59,504 nucleotides of DNA from an uncultured Paludibacter sp. (GCA_900498215.1 LR026962.1:1974680-2034183), one strand, 5' to 3'; shown: positions 51,777-59,445, counted from the first letter of the stretch. Translations and numbers: made by a program. The notes: generated from the sequence alone by a model not told the origin.

Positions 51777-52637
51777 CTAAATGTTTTTAATATTAGTTCT
51801 TGACGGTTTATAAATCATCCAAAGAATAAAAATAGAGATAATTCCGCTAATAACGCCGTAAACATACGTGTCGGCTTTCCCAAAATTTTCCAGTTGGTTA
51901 TCGTTTCCCGAAAAAAAAGTAACCGAAACCGCCAATGCGTTGTTTACAAAATGCGCCAATATCGGTAGCCAAAGCGTGCGAGTCCACACAAGAATATATC
52001 CGAACATCGCTCCAAGCAACATTCGGGGAATAAATCCGTACATTTGGAAATGAATTAAACTGAAAATAACGGCTGTAATCCAAACAGCGGTGATTTTCGA
52101 GAATTTTTCGGAAAAAACATTTTGCATTGCGCCCCGGAAAAATAATTCTTCGCCAAAAGCGGGAAGCAACGCCATTAAAAACAAATTAAACAAATATCCG
52201 CCGCCGGTTTTTACGTTTAAAAACTCTTTGGTGAGCTCACCCGCTCTTGTTTCATACTCTTTGAAAAGTTCTTCTAACCCTTTCAACGCTGCAGGCAAGT
52301 GAATTTGTTCATTAAAATAAGCCAACAAATTAATAAACGGCTGAACCGAAATCATCAGTAAAACAACCAACGTAATTTGCTGAATTGCAGGCATTTTATT
52401 TAGATAAAATGCCTCTATCGGTTTTTCGTACCAAAAATAACCTAAAAATGCCACCGGGAGAATGAAAAAGAACACCGCCGTAATCAGTTGAAGGATTTTT
52501 TGAGAGTCGATGCTGTTAGGATTTCCTCCAAAGATAGTCCAAATAAAAAATCCCGTCATTAAAAAAAGCAAACTGATAAGCACAAGTTGGATAATTTTTC
52601 CCAACCAGGACGAATTTCCGAATAATTCTTTAAGCAT
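51777..52637 (-). CDS. CPBP-family intramembrane glutamic endopeptidase
   Basis: Membrane protease of the Rce1/ABI clan, of unknown substrate. It is 286 residues from the ATG at 52637. About eight hydrophobic helices carry the three CPBP motifs: EELFFRGAMQNVF near 170, FSLIHFQMYG near 205 and HFVNNALAV near 240. A GTG eight codons upstream (52661) would lengthen it, but that codon falls in the -7 box TATTTTTG, so the ATG is preferred. It may be co-regulated with nothing else here; the RNA-binding protein gene upstream ends in a terminator. Confidence 0.87.
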   Translation of the reverse strand: MLKELFGNSSWLGKIIQLVLISLLFLMTGFFIWTIFGGNPNSIDSQKILQLITAVFFFILPVAFLGYFWYEKPIEAFYLNKMPAIQQITLVVLLMISVQPFINLLAYFNEQIHLPAALKGLEELFKEYETRAGELTKEFLNVKTGGGYLFNLFLMALLPAFGEELFFRGAMQNVFSEKFSKITAVWITAVIFSLIHFQMYGFIPRMLLGAMFGYILVWTRTLWLPILAHFVNNALAVSVTFFSGNDNQLENFGKADTYVYGVISGIISIFILWMIYKPSRTNIKNI

Positions 52638-52660
52638 AGCTGCAAATGGATTTAGATGCA

Positions 52661-52668
52661 CAAAAATA
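52661..52668 (-). promoter_or_regulatory. -7 box for the CPBP protease gene; decides the start codon
   Basis: TATTTTTG on the minus strand. It sits directly after the T-tail of the rbp terminator and overlaps an in-frame GTG, leaving the ATG at 52637 about 20 nt downstream of the likely start of transcription. Confidence 0.55.
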
Positions 52669-52670
52669 CA

Positions 52671-52702
52671 AAAACTTCCATACTTTTCAGCGTGGAAGTT
52701 TT
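52671..52702 (-). terminator. Terminator of the RRM protein gene
   Basis: Perfect 10-bp arms (AAAACTTCCA / TGGAAGTTTT) with a 12-nt loop and a T-rich tail on the minus strand, 22 nt past the stop. The tail merges with the promoter of the next gene. Confidence 0.85.
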
Positions 52703-52724
52703 GTTAATGGGTTTAGTGAAAAAA

Positions 52725-52970
52725 TTAGTCGCGTGGACGAGCTTCTTTTACAACCAATGTTCTGCCGTCAAGCTCGGCGCCGTTTAGTTCTTCAATCATT
52801 TTAGTAGCAGCGGCATCGTCAGCCATTTCTACAAATGCGAATCCTTTTGATTTGCCCGTTTCACGGTCTTTGATAACTTTACAAGAAGTAACTTCGCCAT
52901 ATTCAGCTACTACGCCTTGTAAATCATTTTCCCGAACTTTGTAGCTCAGGTTTCCGAAATAAATGTTCAT
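52725..52970 (-). CDS. RNA-binding protein, single RRM domain
   Basis: Small RNA-recognition-motif protein, as found in Bacteroidota and cyanobacteria, probably an RNA chaperone or global post-transcriptional regulator. The 81 residues are one RRM: RNP2 is MNIYFGNLS at the start and RNP1 is KSKGFAFVEM near residues 41-50. It ends right after the fold (VVKEARPRD), without the glycine-rich tail of some relatives. The two-element promoter about 130 nt upstream implies a leader of around 120 nt, long for this genome and reminiscent of cold-shock-type control. Confidence 0.95.
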   Translation of the reverse strand: MNIYFGNLSYKVRENDLQGVVAEYGEVTSCKVIKDRETGKSKGFAFVEMADDAAATKMIEELNGAELDGRTLVVKEARPRD

Positions 52971-53099
52971 AGAAAAAATTTAAAAATTTGAATAAAAAAA
53001 ATGTGATTTGAAAAATAGTATAGAAAACGAGAGGTTACGAAAAATACAATTTTCATTCAAAACAAATTGGAGAGAATTGTCGGATTTTAGAAACCAAGC

Positions 53100-53130
53100 G
53101 AAAAATACACTTTACTTTCAAGGATACAAA
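53100..53130 (-). promoter_or_regulatory. Promoter of the RRM protein gene (-33 and -7 elements)
   Basis: On the minus strand TTTG (53127-53130), a 19-nt spacer, then TATTTTTC (53100-53107), one base off TAnnTTTG. Spacing is ideal. The predicted transcript starts about 120 nt before the ATG. Confidence 0.5.
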
Positions 53131-53239
53131 GGAACGGATTTTTTTTGAATAAACAAGAAAAACCGTGAAAATATTTGAAAAATAGTGAATTAAGGGGAAA
53201 AATTCGAATAAAAAATGTTAGAATTTATTTTAATATACA

Positions 53240-53260
53240 TAAAGACTTGGTTCGTCTTTA
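53240..53260. repeat. Short palindrome TAAAGAC-N7-GTCTTTA
   Basis: Perfect 7-bp arms, 7-nt loop. The arms share the sequence TAAAGAC/GTCTTTA with the gcvP hairpin at 10519-10546, so the two may be members of one family. Confidence 0.4.
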
Positions 53261-53306
53261 CCCCTAATTTACATTATTATTTATTGCCTAAAGAAATTTT
53301 TTATGG

Positions 53307-54395
53307 TTAAGATAGATTTAACTTTTGATAAAACTCTCTTCCAATTGTGTATGGAATTAACTTCTTGTAATGAAATCTACCTAAGATAATGGCTGGGTGT
53401 GTACCTATTTTATTTGCATAGTCCAAGACTTTTTGTTCGTTAAGGGGAATTTGTTTTAACAATTCTCTTTCTTCATCATTTGAGAAAGTCCATTTTATAG
53501 CAAATTGATCAGCCTCTTCTTCTTTTTCTTTATTATAACTAGAGTATTCAATATCTTCTAAAAAAATATCTTTTTTGCCGTGTAAAATAATATGACCAGC
53601 TTCGTGAAAAAAAGTGAACCAGAATCTATCATTCTGATTATATCTGCCCGAGAGTTGAATGACAGGGTTTTCGTCTATCCATCGTGTTGCACCACTTAGA
53701 GGCGCTTTTTTTATACAAGGAGTATGAACTACTTTTACACCAGATTCTAAACAGATTTTTTGTAATTGCCAAAAAAAATCGTCAGGCTGTAAAGCCATAA
53801 TAGATTTTATCTTATATAACGATTCTTTAAATTTATTTTCAGAATAAGCACTACAAGACAACTGGCTAGCTTGGATTTCCCCTTGACGAATCCAAGCTGA
53901 AATAGCATAAGGTTCTTTGGTATGTGCCAATGAAATTCTGAATGCAACTTTAAGAGGTTGATTGAAAAAATAATTTTCCCAAGCAGAAGGAGAGCTTACG
54001 CCAAAAAAAGTAAATAATTCTGAAACTTTATCTTCTGCTTTTGATTGAGCATTTATCCAACCATTCTTAACCATATCTAATAAAGGGAAACATTTTGCCC
54101 AATTCTCGGCTTCTTTTATAGCTAAGGCTCTTTTTTCTCTTGCTTTATATTCATCAAAGCTATACTGTTTTTTTATCCAATAACGAGCGGGTATTTTTAG
54201 TACATTTTCAAATAAAATAGCCATCTCGGGAGTAATTGAACTTTCCTCATTAAGGATTGCTATAATGGTTTTTTCAGGTTTACCGGTTCGAATAGCAAAT
54301 TCTTTGGATCCCATATTTAGTTCTTCCAATTTTTCTCTCAATGTTTCGCCTGGATGGAATGCGATATCTGTATAAAATTCGTTTATGGTTGCCAT
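53307..54395 (-). CDS. HigA-like antitoxin with C-terminal ImmA/IrrE metallopeptidase domain
   Basis: Likely antitoxin/regulator of the upstream toxin gene. The 362 residues begin with an HTH of the HigA type (FHPGETLREKLEELNMGSKEFAIRTGKPEKTIIAILNEESSITPEMAILFENVLKIPARYW, about 14-73). The middle part is helical, and an ImmA/IrrE zinc peptidase domain carries FFHEAGHIILHG with the HExxH at 264-268 and a downstream EEEADQFAIKW acidic helix. This is more than three times the size of a plain HigA (~100 residues). The peptidase half could cleave the HTH repressor or a partner to trigger derepression. It lies 11 nt after the toxin gene. Confidence 0.88.
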   Translation of the reverse strand: MATINEFYTDIAFHPGETLREKLEELNMGSKEFAIRTGKPEKTIIAILNEESSITPEMAILFENVLKIPARYWIKKQYSFDEYKAREKRALAIKEAENWAKCFPLLDMVKNGWINAQSKAEDKVSELFTFFGVSSPSAWENYFFNQPLKVAFRISLAHTKEPYAISAWIRQGEIQASQLSCSAYSENKFKESLYKIKSIMALQPDDFFWQLQKICLESGVKVVHTPCIKKAPLSGATRWIDENPVIQLSGRYNQNDRFWFTFFHEAGHIILHGKKDIFLEDIEYSSYNKEKEEEADQFAIKWTFSNDEERELLKQIPLNEQKVLDYANKIGTHPAIILGRFHYKKLIPYTIGREFYQKLNLS

Positions 54396-54406
54396 AATTG
54401 TCGCTT

Positions 54407-54739
54407 TTAATGATAGTCTACTATTTCTACAATTTCGATGCCTACAATTTCACACCAAATATATTGACCTGCCTGATTTATAGGTATTGGAGTTTCCTGA
54501 GGTGTAAAAATCAAACGATATGGATGGTTCAAATCGCAAGCCCACTGTCCTTTTCTGTTATTTGTCAATTCGTGATACCTACCTGGTAAATATCTTACAT
54601 CTTCTAAAGTCTCAGCATCGCGTAAGTCAGTCAATCGTTTTAAAAAAATTGTACCTTGTTTTTCACCCAACTCTTTTTTACATTTTTTTATGTCGCTGGC
54701 TAATTTTCCCAACCTTTTATCACTAAACTTTATATCCAT
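54407..54739 (-). CDS. HigB-like (RelE/ParE superfamily) toxin
   Basis: Putative ribosome-dependent mRNA endonuclease of a type II toxin-antitoxin pair. The 110 residues have the compact RelE/HigB layout: IKFSDKRLGKLASDIKKCKKELGEKQGTIFLKRLTDLRDAETLEDVRYLPGRYHELTNNRKGQWACDLNHPYRLIFTP, with LPGRYHEL and the PYRLIF strand characteristic of HigB. The toxin-first order is typical of hig loci. A TATTTTTG box ends only 3 nt before the ATG, which predicts a leaderless transcript. Confidence 0.85.
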   Translation of the reverse strand: MDIKFSDKRLGKLASDIKKCKKELGEKQGTIFLKRLTDLRDAETLEDVRYLPGRYHELTNNRKGQWACDLNHPYRLIFTPQETPIPINQAGQYIWCEIVGIEIVEIVDYH

Positions 54740-54741
54740 TG

Positions 54742-54749
54742 CAAAAATA
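54742..54749 (-). promoter_or_regulatory. -7 box abutting the toxin start codon
   Basis: TATTTTTG on the minus strand, ending 2 bases before the ATG. Transcription would start at or near the A of the ATG. Confidence 0.4.
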
Positions 54750-54815
54750 CAATATTTATTTTTAACTTACACTATCTGTTATTTATTTTAACCATTTTTT
54801 ATCAATTTTGAAAAT

Positions 54816-56054
54816 CTACTCTCTCACTAATCCTTCTCCTTCAATCACCCATTTGTAAGTACAAAGTTCAGCTAAAGCCATGGGTCCTCGCGCGTGCAGT
54901 TTTTGGGTACTGATACCGATTTCTGCGCCCAGTCCAAATTGCGCGCCGTCGGTAAAAGCGGTGGAAACGTTGGTATAAACGCACGCGGCATCCACCGCTT
55001 TTATAAAATATGCGGCGTTTTCAGCGTTTTCGGTAACAATACATTCACTGTGTTTGGAGCTGTAAAGTGAAATGTGTTCTATGGCGGCTTCCAAGTTTGC
55101 AACGGTTTTCACAGCCATTTTGTAATTCAAAAATTCGGTTCCGAAACTGTGTTTGTCAGCGTGTTGAAGCAAATTTTCGGGATAATTTCCTTTCAGTTTG
55201 CCGTATGCTTTTTCATCGGCATAAATAATTACGTTTTTTTCTGCTAGTTTTTGGCAAAGTTGCGGTATATCGTTCAAACGGTTTTCGTGTATAATCAAGC
55301 CATCCAAAGCATTACAAACACTTACACGGCGAGTTTTGGCATTGAAAACAATGTTTTTTCCTTTTTCCAAATCGCCAAATTCATCAAAATAGGTATGGCA
55401 AACTCCGGCGCCCGTTTCAATTACCGGAACTTGCGAATTTTTCCGCACGAAATCAATCAAACCTTGTCCTCCTCGCGGAATAACCATATCTACCACGCCT
55501 ACAGCTTGCATCAATTCGGCAGTAGCTTCACGTCCCGCAGGAAGAAGTTGCACCGCATTTTTATCTATTCCGTTTTTTTCCAGCACATCCTGAATAATTT
55601 CCACAATGGCAAGATTGGAACGATATGCGTCGGTTCCGCCTTTGAGCACGCACACATTCCCCGATTTAAAACAAAGCGAAAACACATCGAAACTCACATT
55701 GGGACGCGCTTCGTAAATAATTCCGATAATTCCGAACGGAACGGTAATTTTTTTCAACCTCATTCCGTTGGGACGCACCGTTTCGCTTAAAATTTTTCCC
55801 AGCGGCGAAGGCAAATTTGCCACATTTCGCATATCGGCAGCAATTCCTTCCAAGCGGTTTTCGGAAAGTAAAAGACGGTCGTACATCGGATTTGATTTGT
55901 CCATTTCAGCCAAATCCAGCGCGTTGGCAGATAAAATTTTTTCTGCGTTGGGAAGAATTTCATCAGCCAGTTGCAATAATACGGTTTTAATTTTGTCTAC
56001 GCCTATTAAATTCAGTTTGCGTGATGCGATTTGCGCGTTTTTTTGCCAAGTCAT
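54816..56054 (-). CDS. proA: Gamma-glutamyl phosphate reductase (proline synthesis)
   Basis: NADPH-dependent reduction of glutamyl phosphate to glutamate semialdehyde. The 412 residues have the aldehyde dehydrogenase-like layout: [115 protein letters not shown] (the catalytic Cys is in VSVCNALD), then [40 protein letters not shown]. proB is not adjacent. It follows dnaG with a hairpin between. Confidence 0.96.
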   Translation of the reverse strand: MTWQKNAQIASRKLNLIGVDKIKTVLLQLADEILPNAEKILSANALDLAEMDKSNPMYDRLLLSENRLEGIAADMRNVANLPSPLGKILSETVRPNGMRLKKITVPFGIIGIIYEARPNVSFDVFSLCFKSGNVCVLKGGTDAYRSNLAIVEIIQDVLEKNGIDKNAVQLLPAGREATAELMQAVGVVDMVIPRGGQGLIDFVRKNSQVPVIETGAGVCHTYFDEFGDLEKGKNIVFNAKTRRVSVCNALDGLIIHENRLNDIPQLCQKLAEKNVIIYADEKAYGKLKGNYPENLLQHADKHSFGTEFLNYKMAVKTVANLEAAIEHISLYSSKHSECIVTENAENAAYFIKAVDAACVYTNVSTAFTDGAQFGLGAEIGISTQKLHARGPMALAELCTYKWVIEGEGLVRE

Positions 56055-56073
56055 AACTGTGATTTTTTAGCTT

Positions 56074-56106
56074 ATTCACGGGGTGACTTCGAGTCATCCC
56101 GTGAAT
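56074..56106. terminator. Long hairpin between dnaG and proA
   Basis: 14-bp stem (arms 56074-56087 and 56093-56106) with one G-T pair and a TTCGA loop, 2 nt beyond the dnaG stop on the minus strand. There is no T-run on the minus strand, so it may end dnaG transcripts inefficiently, protect a 3' end, or be a palindromic repeat (ATTCACGGG...CCCGTGAAT). Confidence 0.55.
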
Positions 56107-56108
56107 TT

Positions 56109-58082
56109 TTATAATAAGTTTAATACCCTGTCTAATTCTTCCGAGAGTTTTGATTTAAAAAAGTCGATTTGTTTGATTTCGCTCATCAATTCCATTGTTC
56201 GTGTTTCATCCGATTTTTCGGTTGCGGCTTTCATTTCGAGCATTTTATCTTTTCGTTTTTGTAAAATCATTACCAATTTGTACTCGTAAATGTATCGCGG
56301 AGCAAGTTCATTCAGCCGATTATCGTCGGTTTCAATTTGGTGAAATTTGGAATGGATTTTACTCAAAACATATTTATCAGAAATTAAATCTGCCGTAAGC
56401 GAACTTAATTCATAATCGGGATGATTGAGGAAATATTTTTCAGCAATAAAATTATTCTCTTCAAAACTATTTTTATATTCTTCAACCAATTTGCGGTGTT
56501 TCTCGTTTTGAAAAATCAATTGATCGTTTTCCAATTCTTCAAAAATATATTGATCGACACACAACGTATTTCCATTTTCATCTTTGAAAAGAATATTTCT
56601 GCCGTACTTCAACAGCGTACGGATAATGTTTCGTTCTTCTTTTTCAAATTTTGTAATAGAAATGGTTTCCGGCGTTTTTTTTACCGAAACGGTTTCTTCT
56701 TTTTTCTCGTCTTCCGGTTTTTTATTTATCCGCGCTTCAAATTCTTTGGTTTTTATTTTCGATATTTCGTGATAAAGAACGTTCTCTGCCACATTCAACA
56801 GCGTGCTGCATTCTTTTACATATTCCGCGCGGATAATTTGATTGGGAATAATCGCAATGCTCTGTACAATATCCTGCACGAGTTTTGCCTTTTTTATCGG
56901 GTCGTTTCCGGCATCTTCGAGTAAGAGATTGGTTTTAAAACGGATAAAATCGGCAGCATTTTTCTCCACAAATTCGATAAAATCCGAAGAGTTGTGTTTG
57001 CGTGCAAAACTGTCGGGGTCGTCGCCATCGGGAAGAAGCAACACTTTGATGTTCAGTCCTTCTTCGAGCAACATATCAATACCGCGTATGGATGCTTTTA
57101 TTCCTGCGGGATCGCCATCGTAAATTACGGTAACATTTTCAGTAAAGCGATGAATAAGGCGGATTTGTCCCGGAGTAAGCGAAGTTCCCGACGAAGCCAC
57201 AACGTTTTCAATACCGCTTTGGTGCATTGAAATTACATCGGTGTAACCTTCTACCAAATAACAACGGTCGTGTTTTACAATGGCTTGTTTGGCAAAGAAA
57301 ATACCGTAAAGTTCGTTGCTTTTGTGATAAATTTCACTTTCGGGCGAATTGACGTATTTGGCGGTTTTATCGTCTTTTTTCAGCACACGACCTCCGAAAG
57401 CCAATACTTTTCCCGACAAAGAATGCACGGGAAACATTACGCGACCTCGAAAACGGTCAGCCCCCCTAAATCCCCCCACAGGGGGGACTTTTTCTCCGTT
57501 TTCGGAGGTAGCATAATCTATTGTAAGCCCTGTTTTTACCAAAAAATCTTTGTTGTAACCGGCTTTCAACGCTTCTTTGGTGAAAGCGTCGCGCTCATCC
57601 AAACAATATCCGAGTTGGAATTTTTGTATAATATCGTCGCGGAAACCACGCTCGTGGAAATAACTCAATCCTACAGCTTTTCCCTCAACGTGATGATGAA
57701 GCGTGTTTGTAAAATATTTTTGTGCAAATTCATTGACCAGCAACATACTTTCGCGGTCGTTGTTGGCTTGCAATTCTTCCGCAGTAAGTTCTTTTTCAAC
57801 TATTTCGATGTGGTATTTTTTTGCCAGATATTTGAGCGCATCCACATACGAAAGCTGTTCGTGTTCCATAATAAAATGAACGGAATTTCCGCCTTTTCCG
57901 CATCCAAAACATTTGAAAATTCCTTTGGCAGGCGAAACGGTAAACGAAGGCGTTTTTTCGTTGTGGAAAGGACACAAACCAATCATATTCACACCGCGCC
58001 GGCGCAAAGTAACATAATCGCCTACCACATCTTCAATGCGTGCGGCTTCGTGAATTCGTTCTATGGTTGCTTGATCTATCAT
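56109..58082 (-). CDS. dnaG: DNA primase (contains an in-frame palindromic repeat)
   Basis: Makes RNA primers at the replication fork. The 657 residues hold the CHC2 zinc finger (Cys37, His40, Cys58, Cys61 in GLCPFHNEKTPSF...FKCFGCGKGG), the primase core with DRFRGRVMFPVHSLSGKVLAFGGR, the Toprim domain with YLVEGYTDVISMHQSGIENVVASSGTSL and VIYDGDPAG, and a helicase-binding C-terminus. Directly before the DRFRGRVMFP motif, residues 199-208 (VPPVGGFRGA) come from a GC-rich palindrome that stands out from the AT-rich gene. The frame is intact, so the enzyme must tolerate an insertion between the N-terminal part of the core and this basic motif. The ATG at 58082 sits beside another palindrome copy. 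Confidence 0.96.
   Translation of the reverse strand: MIDQATIERIHEAARIEDVVGDYVTLRRRGVNMIGLCPFHNEKTPSFTVSPAKGIFKCFGCGKGGNSVHFIMEHEQLSYVDALKYLAKKYHIEIVEKELTAEELQANNDRESMLLVNEFAQKYFTNTLHHHVEGKAVGLSYFHERGFRDDIIQKFQLGYCLDERDAFTKEALKAGYNKDFLVKTGLTIDYATSENGEKVPPVGGFRGADRFRGRVMFPVHSLSGKVLAFGGRVLKKDDKTAKYVNSPESEIYHKSNELYGIFFAKQAIVKHDRCYLVEGYTDVISMHQSGIENVVASSGTSLTPGQIRLIHRFTENVTVIYDGDPAGIKASIRGIDMLLEEGLNIKVLLLPDGDDPDSFARKHNSSDFIEFVEKNAADFIRFKTNLLLEDAGNDPIKKAKLVQDIVQSIAIIPNQIIRAEYVKECSTLLNVAENVLYHEISKIKTKEFEARINKKPEDEKKEETVSVKKTPETISITKFEKEERNIIRTLLKYGRNILFKDENGNTLCVDQYIFEELENDQLIFQNEKHRKLVEEYKNSFEENNFIAEKYFLNHPDYELSSLTADLISDKYVLSKIHSKFHQIETDDNRLNELAPRYIYEYKLVMILQKRKDKMLEMKAATEKSDETRTMELMSEIKQIDFFKSKLSEELDRVLNLL
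57458..57489 (-). repeat. GC-rich palindromic element, copy 2, inside dnaG
   Basis: Plus-strand core TCCCCCC-ACA-GGGGGGA (57471-57487), preceded by CAGCCCCCCTAAA. Read on the plus strand it aligns with the valS copy: C-run, AA, second C-run, CACAGG centre, G-run, GA. Relative to dnaG it is antisense, so a different peptide (VPPVGGFRGA) is encoded, still in frame. Confidence 0.75.
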
Positions 58083-58083
58083 T

Positions 58084-58110
58084 TGCCCCTTTAACTCCCT
58101 GAAGGGTTAA
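58084..58110 (+). repeat. GC-rich palindromic element, copy 3, upstream of dnaG
   Basis: GCCCCTTTAACTCCC followed by TGAAGGGTTAA. It has the same order (C-run, TAAC, C-run, centre, G-run) with shorter runs. It begins 2 nt upstream of the dnaG ATG (58082) and fills most of the gap to the next gene, so it lies in the dnaG leader. Confidence 0.55.
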
Positions 58111-58113
58111 TTA

Positions 58114-58791
58114 TTATTTACCTTCTTTTATTTTAATGTCGATTTTTTCGGTATCATCAAACTCAAATTCTTCGCCTTTTTGATTGCAATTGTAAACAAT
58201 AATAGGTATCTTATTTAGTTTTTCAGATGCAATCATATAGAACTTGCGTTTTTCACCATCTCTAAAGATATATTCAAAAACAGCAATTCCTTTTTGAACG
58301 TCAATGATATGGATGATAACTTCTTGTCTATAGTTGTAATATGTATTTATGAGTTTAAATACATAAGTTTTGCTGTCAATTTTTTTTTGATTAATAATTT
58401 TATTAGCGTAAGAACCTTCTCCTGTCCAATCAATAAAAGTTGTGTCATTAATTGATGCCTTGTAATGAAATAAAAAATCACAGGGCTTATATGCATAAAA
58501 TTTTCCTTTGTATTTCTCTATCTCAATCCAGTTTTTCCACGGAATAACAGGTTTGTCTTTATTGAGATTTTGATTTCTTTCTTTTAATTGCTTAAGAGAA
58601 TTCTTATATGTACTTTTGTCAAAATCATCAAATTTAAAATTATTTATTTCATTGTAATACTTGCTGTTTTTATTATAATCAATAAATATTTTATGAACAC
58701 TATCGTTTTCGATAAAAACAGTATCATTTTTATTTTGTCCAAAAAGAGGACAGGCAAAACAAAAAATTAATATTTTTACAATTAATTTCAT
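58114..58791 (-). CDS. Hypothetical exported protein
   Basis: Function unknown. From the ATG at 58791 the 225 residues begin MKLIVKILIFCFACPLFGQNKND, a signal peptide. The mature part is lysine-, asparagine- and aspartate-rich with a beta-type pattern (KFYAYKPCDFLFHYKASINDTTFIDWTGEGSYANKIINQKKIDSKTYVFKLINTYYNYRQEVIIHIIDVQKGIAVFEYIF). The frame is open 14 codons further up, but that extension (MNKPLTPLKGNKNK) is encoded by a palindromic repeat and would bury the signal peptide, so I reject it. It lies between dnaG and the DUF4268 gene on the same strand. Confidence 0.72.
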   Translation of the reverse strand: MKLIVKILIFCFACPLFGQNKNDTVFIENDSVHKIFIDYNKNSKYYNEINNFKFDDFDKSTYKNSLKQLKERNQNLNKDKPVIPWKNWIEIEKYKGKFYAYKPCDFLFHYKASINDTTFIDWTGEGSYANKIINQKKIDSKTYVFKLINTYYNYRQEVIIHIIDVQKGIAVFEYIFRDGEKRKFYMIASEKLNKIPIIVYNCNQKGEEFEFDDTEKIDIKIKEGK

Positions 58792-58802
58792 TTTATTTTT
58801 AT

Positions 58803-58828
58803 TCCCCTTTAGGGGGGTTAGGGGTTTA
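58803..58828 (-). repeat. GC-rich palindromic element, copy 4
   Basis: On the minus strand TAAACCCCTAACCCCCC followed by TAAAGGGGAA. It has the same C-run/AAC/C-run/AAA/G-run pattern. It provides the TAA stop of the DUF4268 gene (58826-58828) and creates a false in-frame N-terminal extension of the next gene. It lies 0.7 kb from copy 3 and 1.3 kb from copy 2. Confidence 0.65.
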
Positions 58829-59278
58829 TTCAATCACATCTTTTACATTCCGAAACGCCTTTTCCAATTTCAGCATTTCTTCCGACATAAAACGGTAAAA
58901 TTCCATCCAATTATTTCTTCTGTGGATGTCAATACCTGATTTTTGACTGTAAATGCGACATACTTCGTTGCCTGTTTCGCGCACATACGCAAAATTCCAA
59001 ATCAATCCTTGCGGAAAATCTTCTTCCATCAGCGCTTTATAACGTTCAAACTGTTCGTAAGTTTCCAATCGTTTTGTTTCATCCGGATGATTGAGTTCCA
59101 AAATTACAAAAGCGCCGTCGCGGTTTGCGTCAAATTTCAGTTCCACCCCTTTCATTTTGGTATTATAAAGCATAAATTTGCTTTTTCGCTTTCCAAGCAC
59201 GGGATGATTACTGCAAAAAACACCAAATCCTTCCCAAAATTCTTTTTTCAACTGCTTTAATTCGTCTTTGGTGTACAT
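58826..59278 (-). CDS. DUF4268 domain protein
   Basis: The 150 residues correspond to a stand-alone DUF4268 domain, a family of unknown function sometimes fused to nuclease-like parts: MYTKDELKQLKKEFWEGFGVFCSNHP, KFMLYNTKMKGVELKFDANRDGAFVILELNHPDETKRLETYEQFERYKALMEEDFPQGLIWNFAYVRETG, RIYSQKSGIDIHRRNNWMEFYRFMSEEMLKLEKAFRN. The stop codon is donated by a palindromic element. It is divergent from rpoN. Confidence 0.85.
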   Translation of the reverse strand: MYTKDELKQLKKEFWEGFGVFCSNHPVLGKRKSKFMLYNTKMKGVELKFDANRDGAFVILELNHPDETKRLETYEQFERYKALMEEDFPQGLIWNFAYVRETGNEVCRIYSQKSGIDIHRRNNWMEFYRFMSEEMLKLEKAFRNVKDVIE

Positions 59279-59300
59279 TTTTCAGATTAAAATTTTATTG

Positions 59301-59308
59301 CAAATCTA
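59301..59308 (-). promoter_or_regulatory. -7 box for the DUF4268 gene
   Basis: TAGATTTG on the minus strand, 23 nt upstream of the ATG at 59278. Confidence 0.5.
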
Positions 59309-59379
59309 CTCAAATAAATTCAATTTTTCAAAGAAAAGAACTTGGAGATAAATGTAATGATACTTTTAGCAAAAAATAC

Positions 59380-59387
59380 TATCTTTG
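59380..59387 (+). promoter_or_regulatory. -7 box for rpoN
   Basis: TATCTTTG, 59 nt upstream of the rpoN ATG. Confidence 0.5.
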
Positions 59388-59445
59388 CAGTGCGTGAACA
59401 AATGTTCTGTGGAGATTTGTTTAAAAAAAGAGATTTTCAGCTTAT

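Larger units (their letters stand above)
52971..53306. other. Gene-free leader/intergenic interval upstream of the RRM gene
   Basis: 336 nt with no ORF. It contains the rbp promoter (53100-53130), a second, weaker GTATTTTTCG match nearer the gene, a small GTAAAGAC-type palindrome (53240-53260), and the 3' end of the HTH-ImmA gene. I see no tRNA or known riboswitch. Confidence 0.6.

Noticed and set aside
57270-58094. Open frame of 274 codons on the plus strand opposite dnaG
   Set aside because: It is the antisense shadow of dnaG: Phe/Arg-rich, no family resemblance, and dnaG on the other strand is unmistakable.
58792-58833. Longer N-terminus for the exported protein (MNKPLTPLKGNKNK)
   Set aside because: The codons come from palindromic element copy 4 and would bury a clear signal peptide; the ATG at 58791 is preferred.
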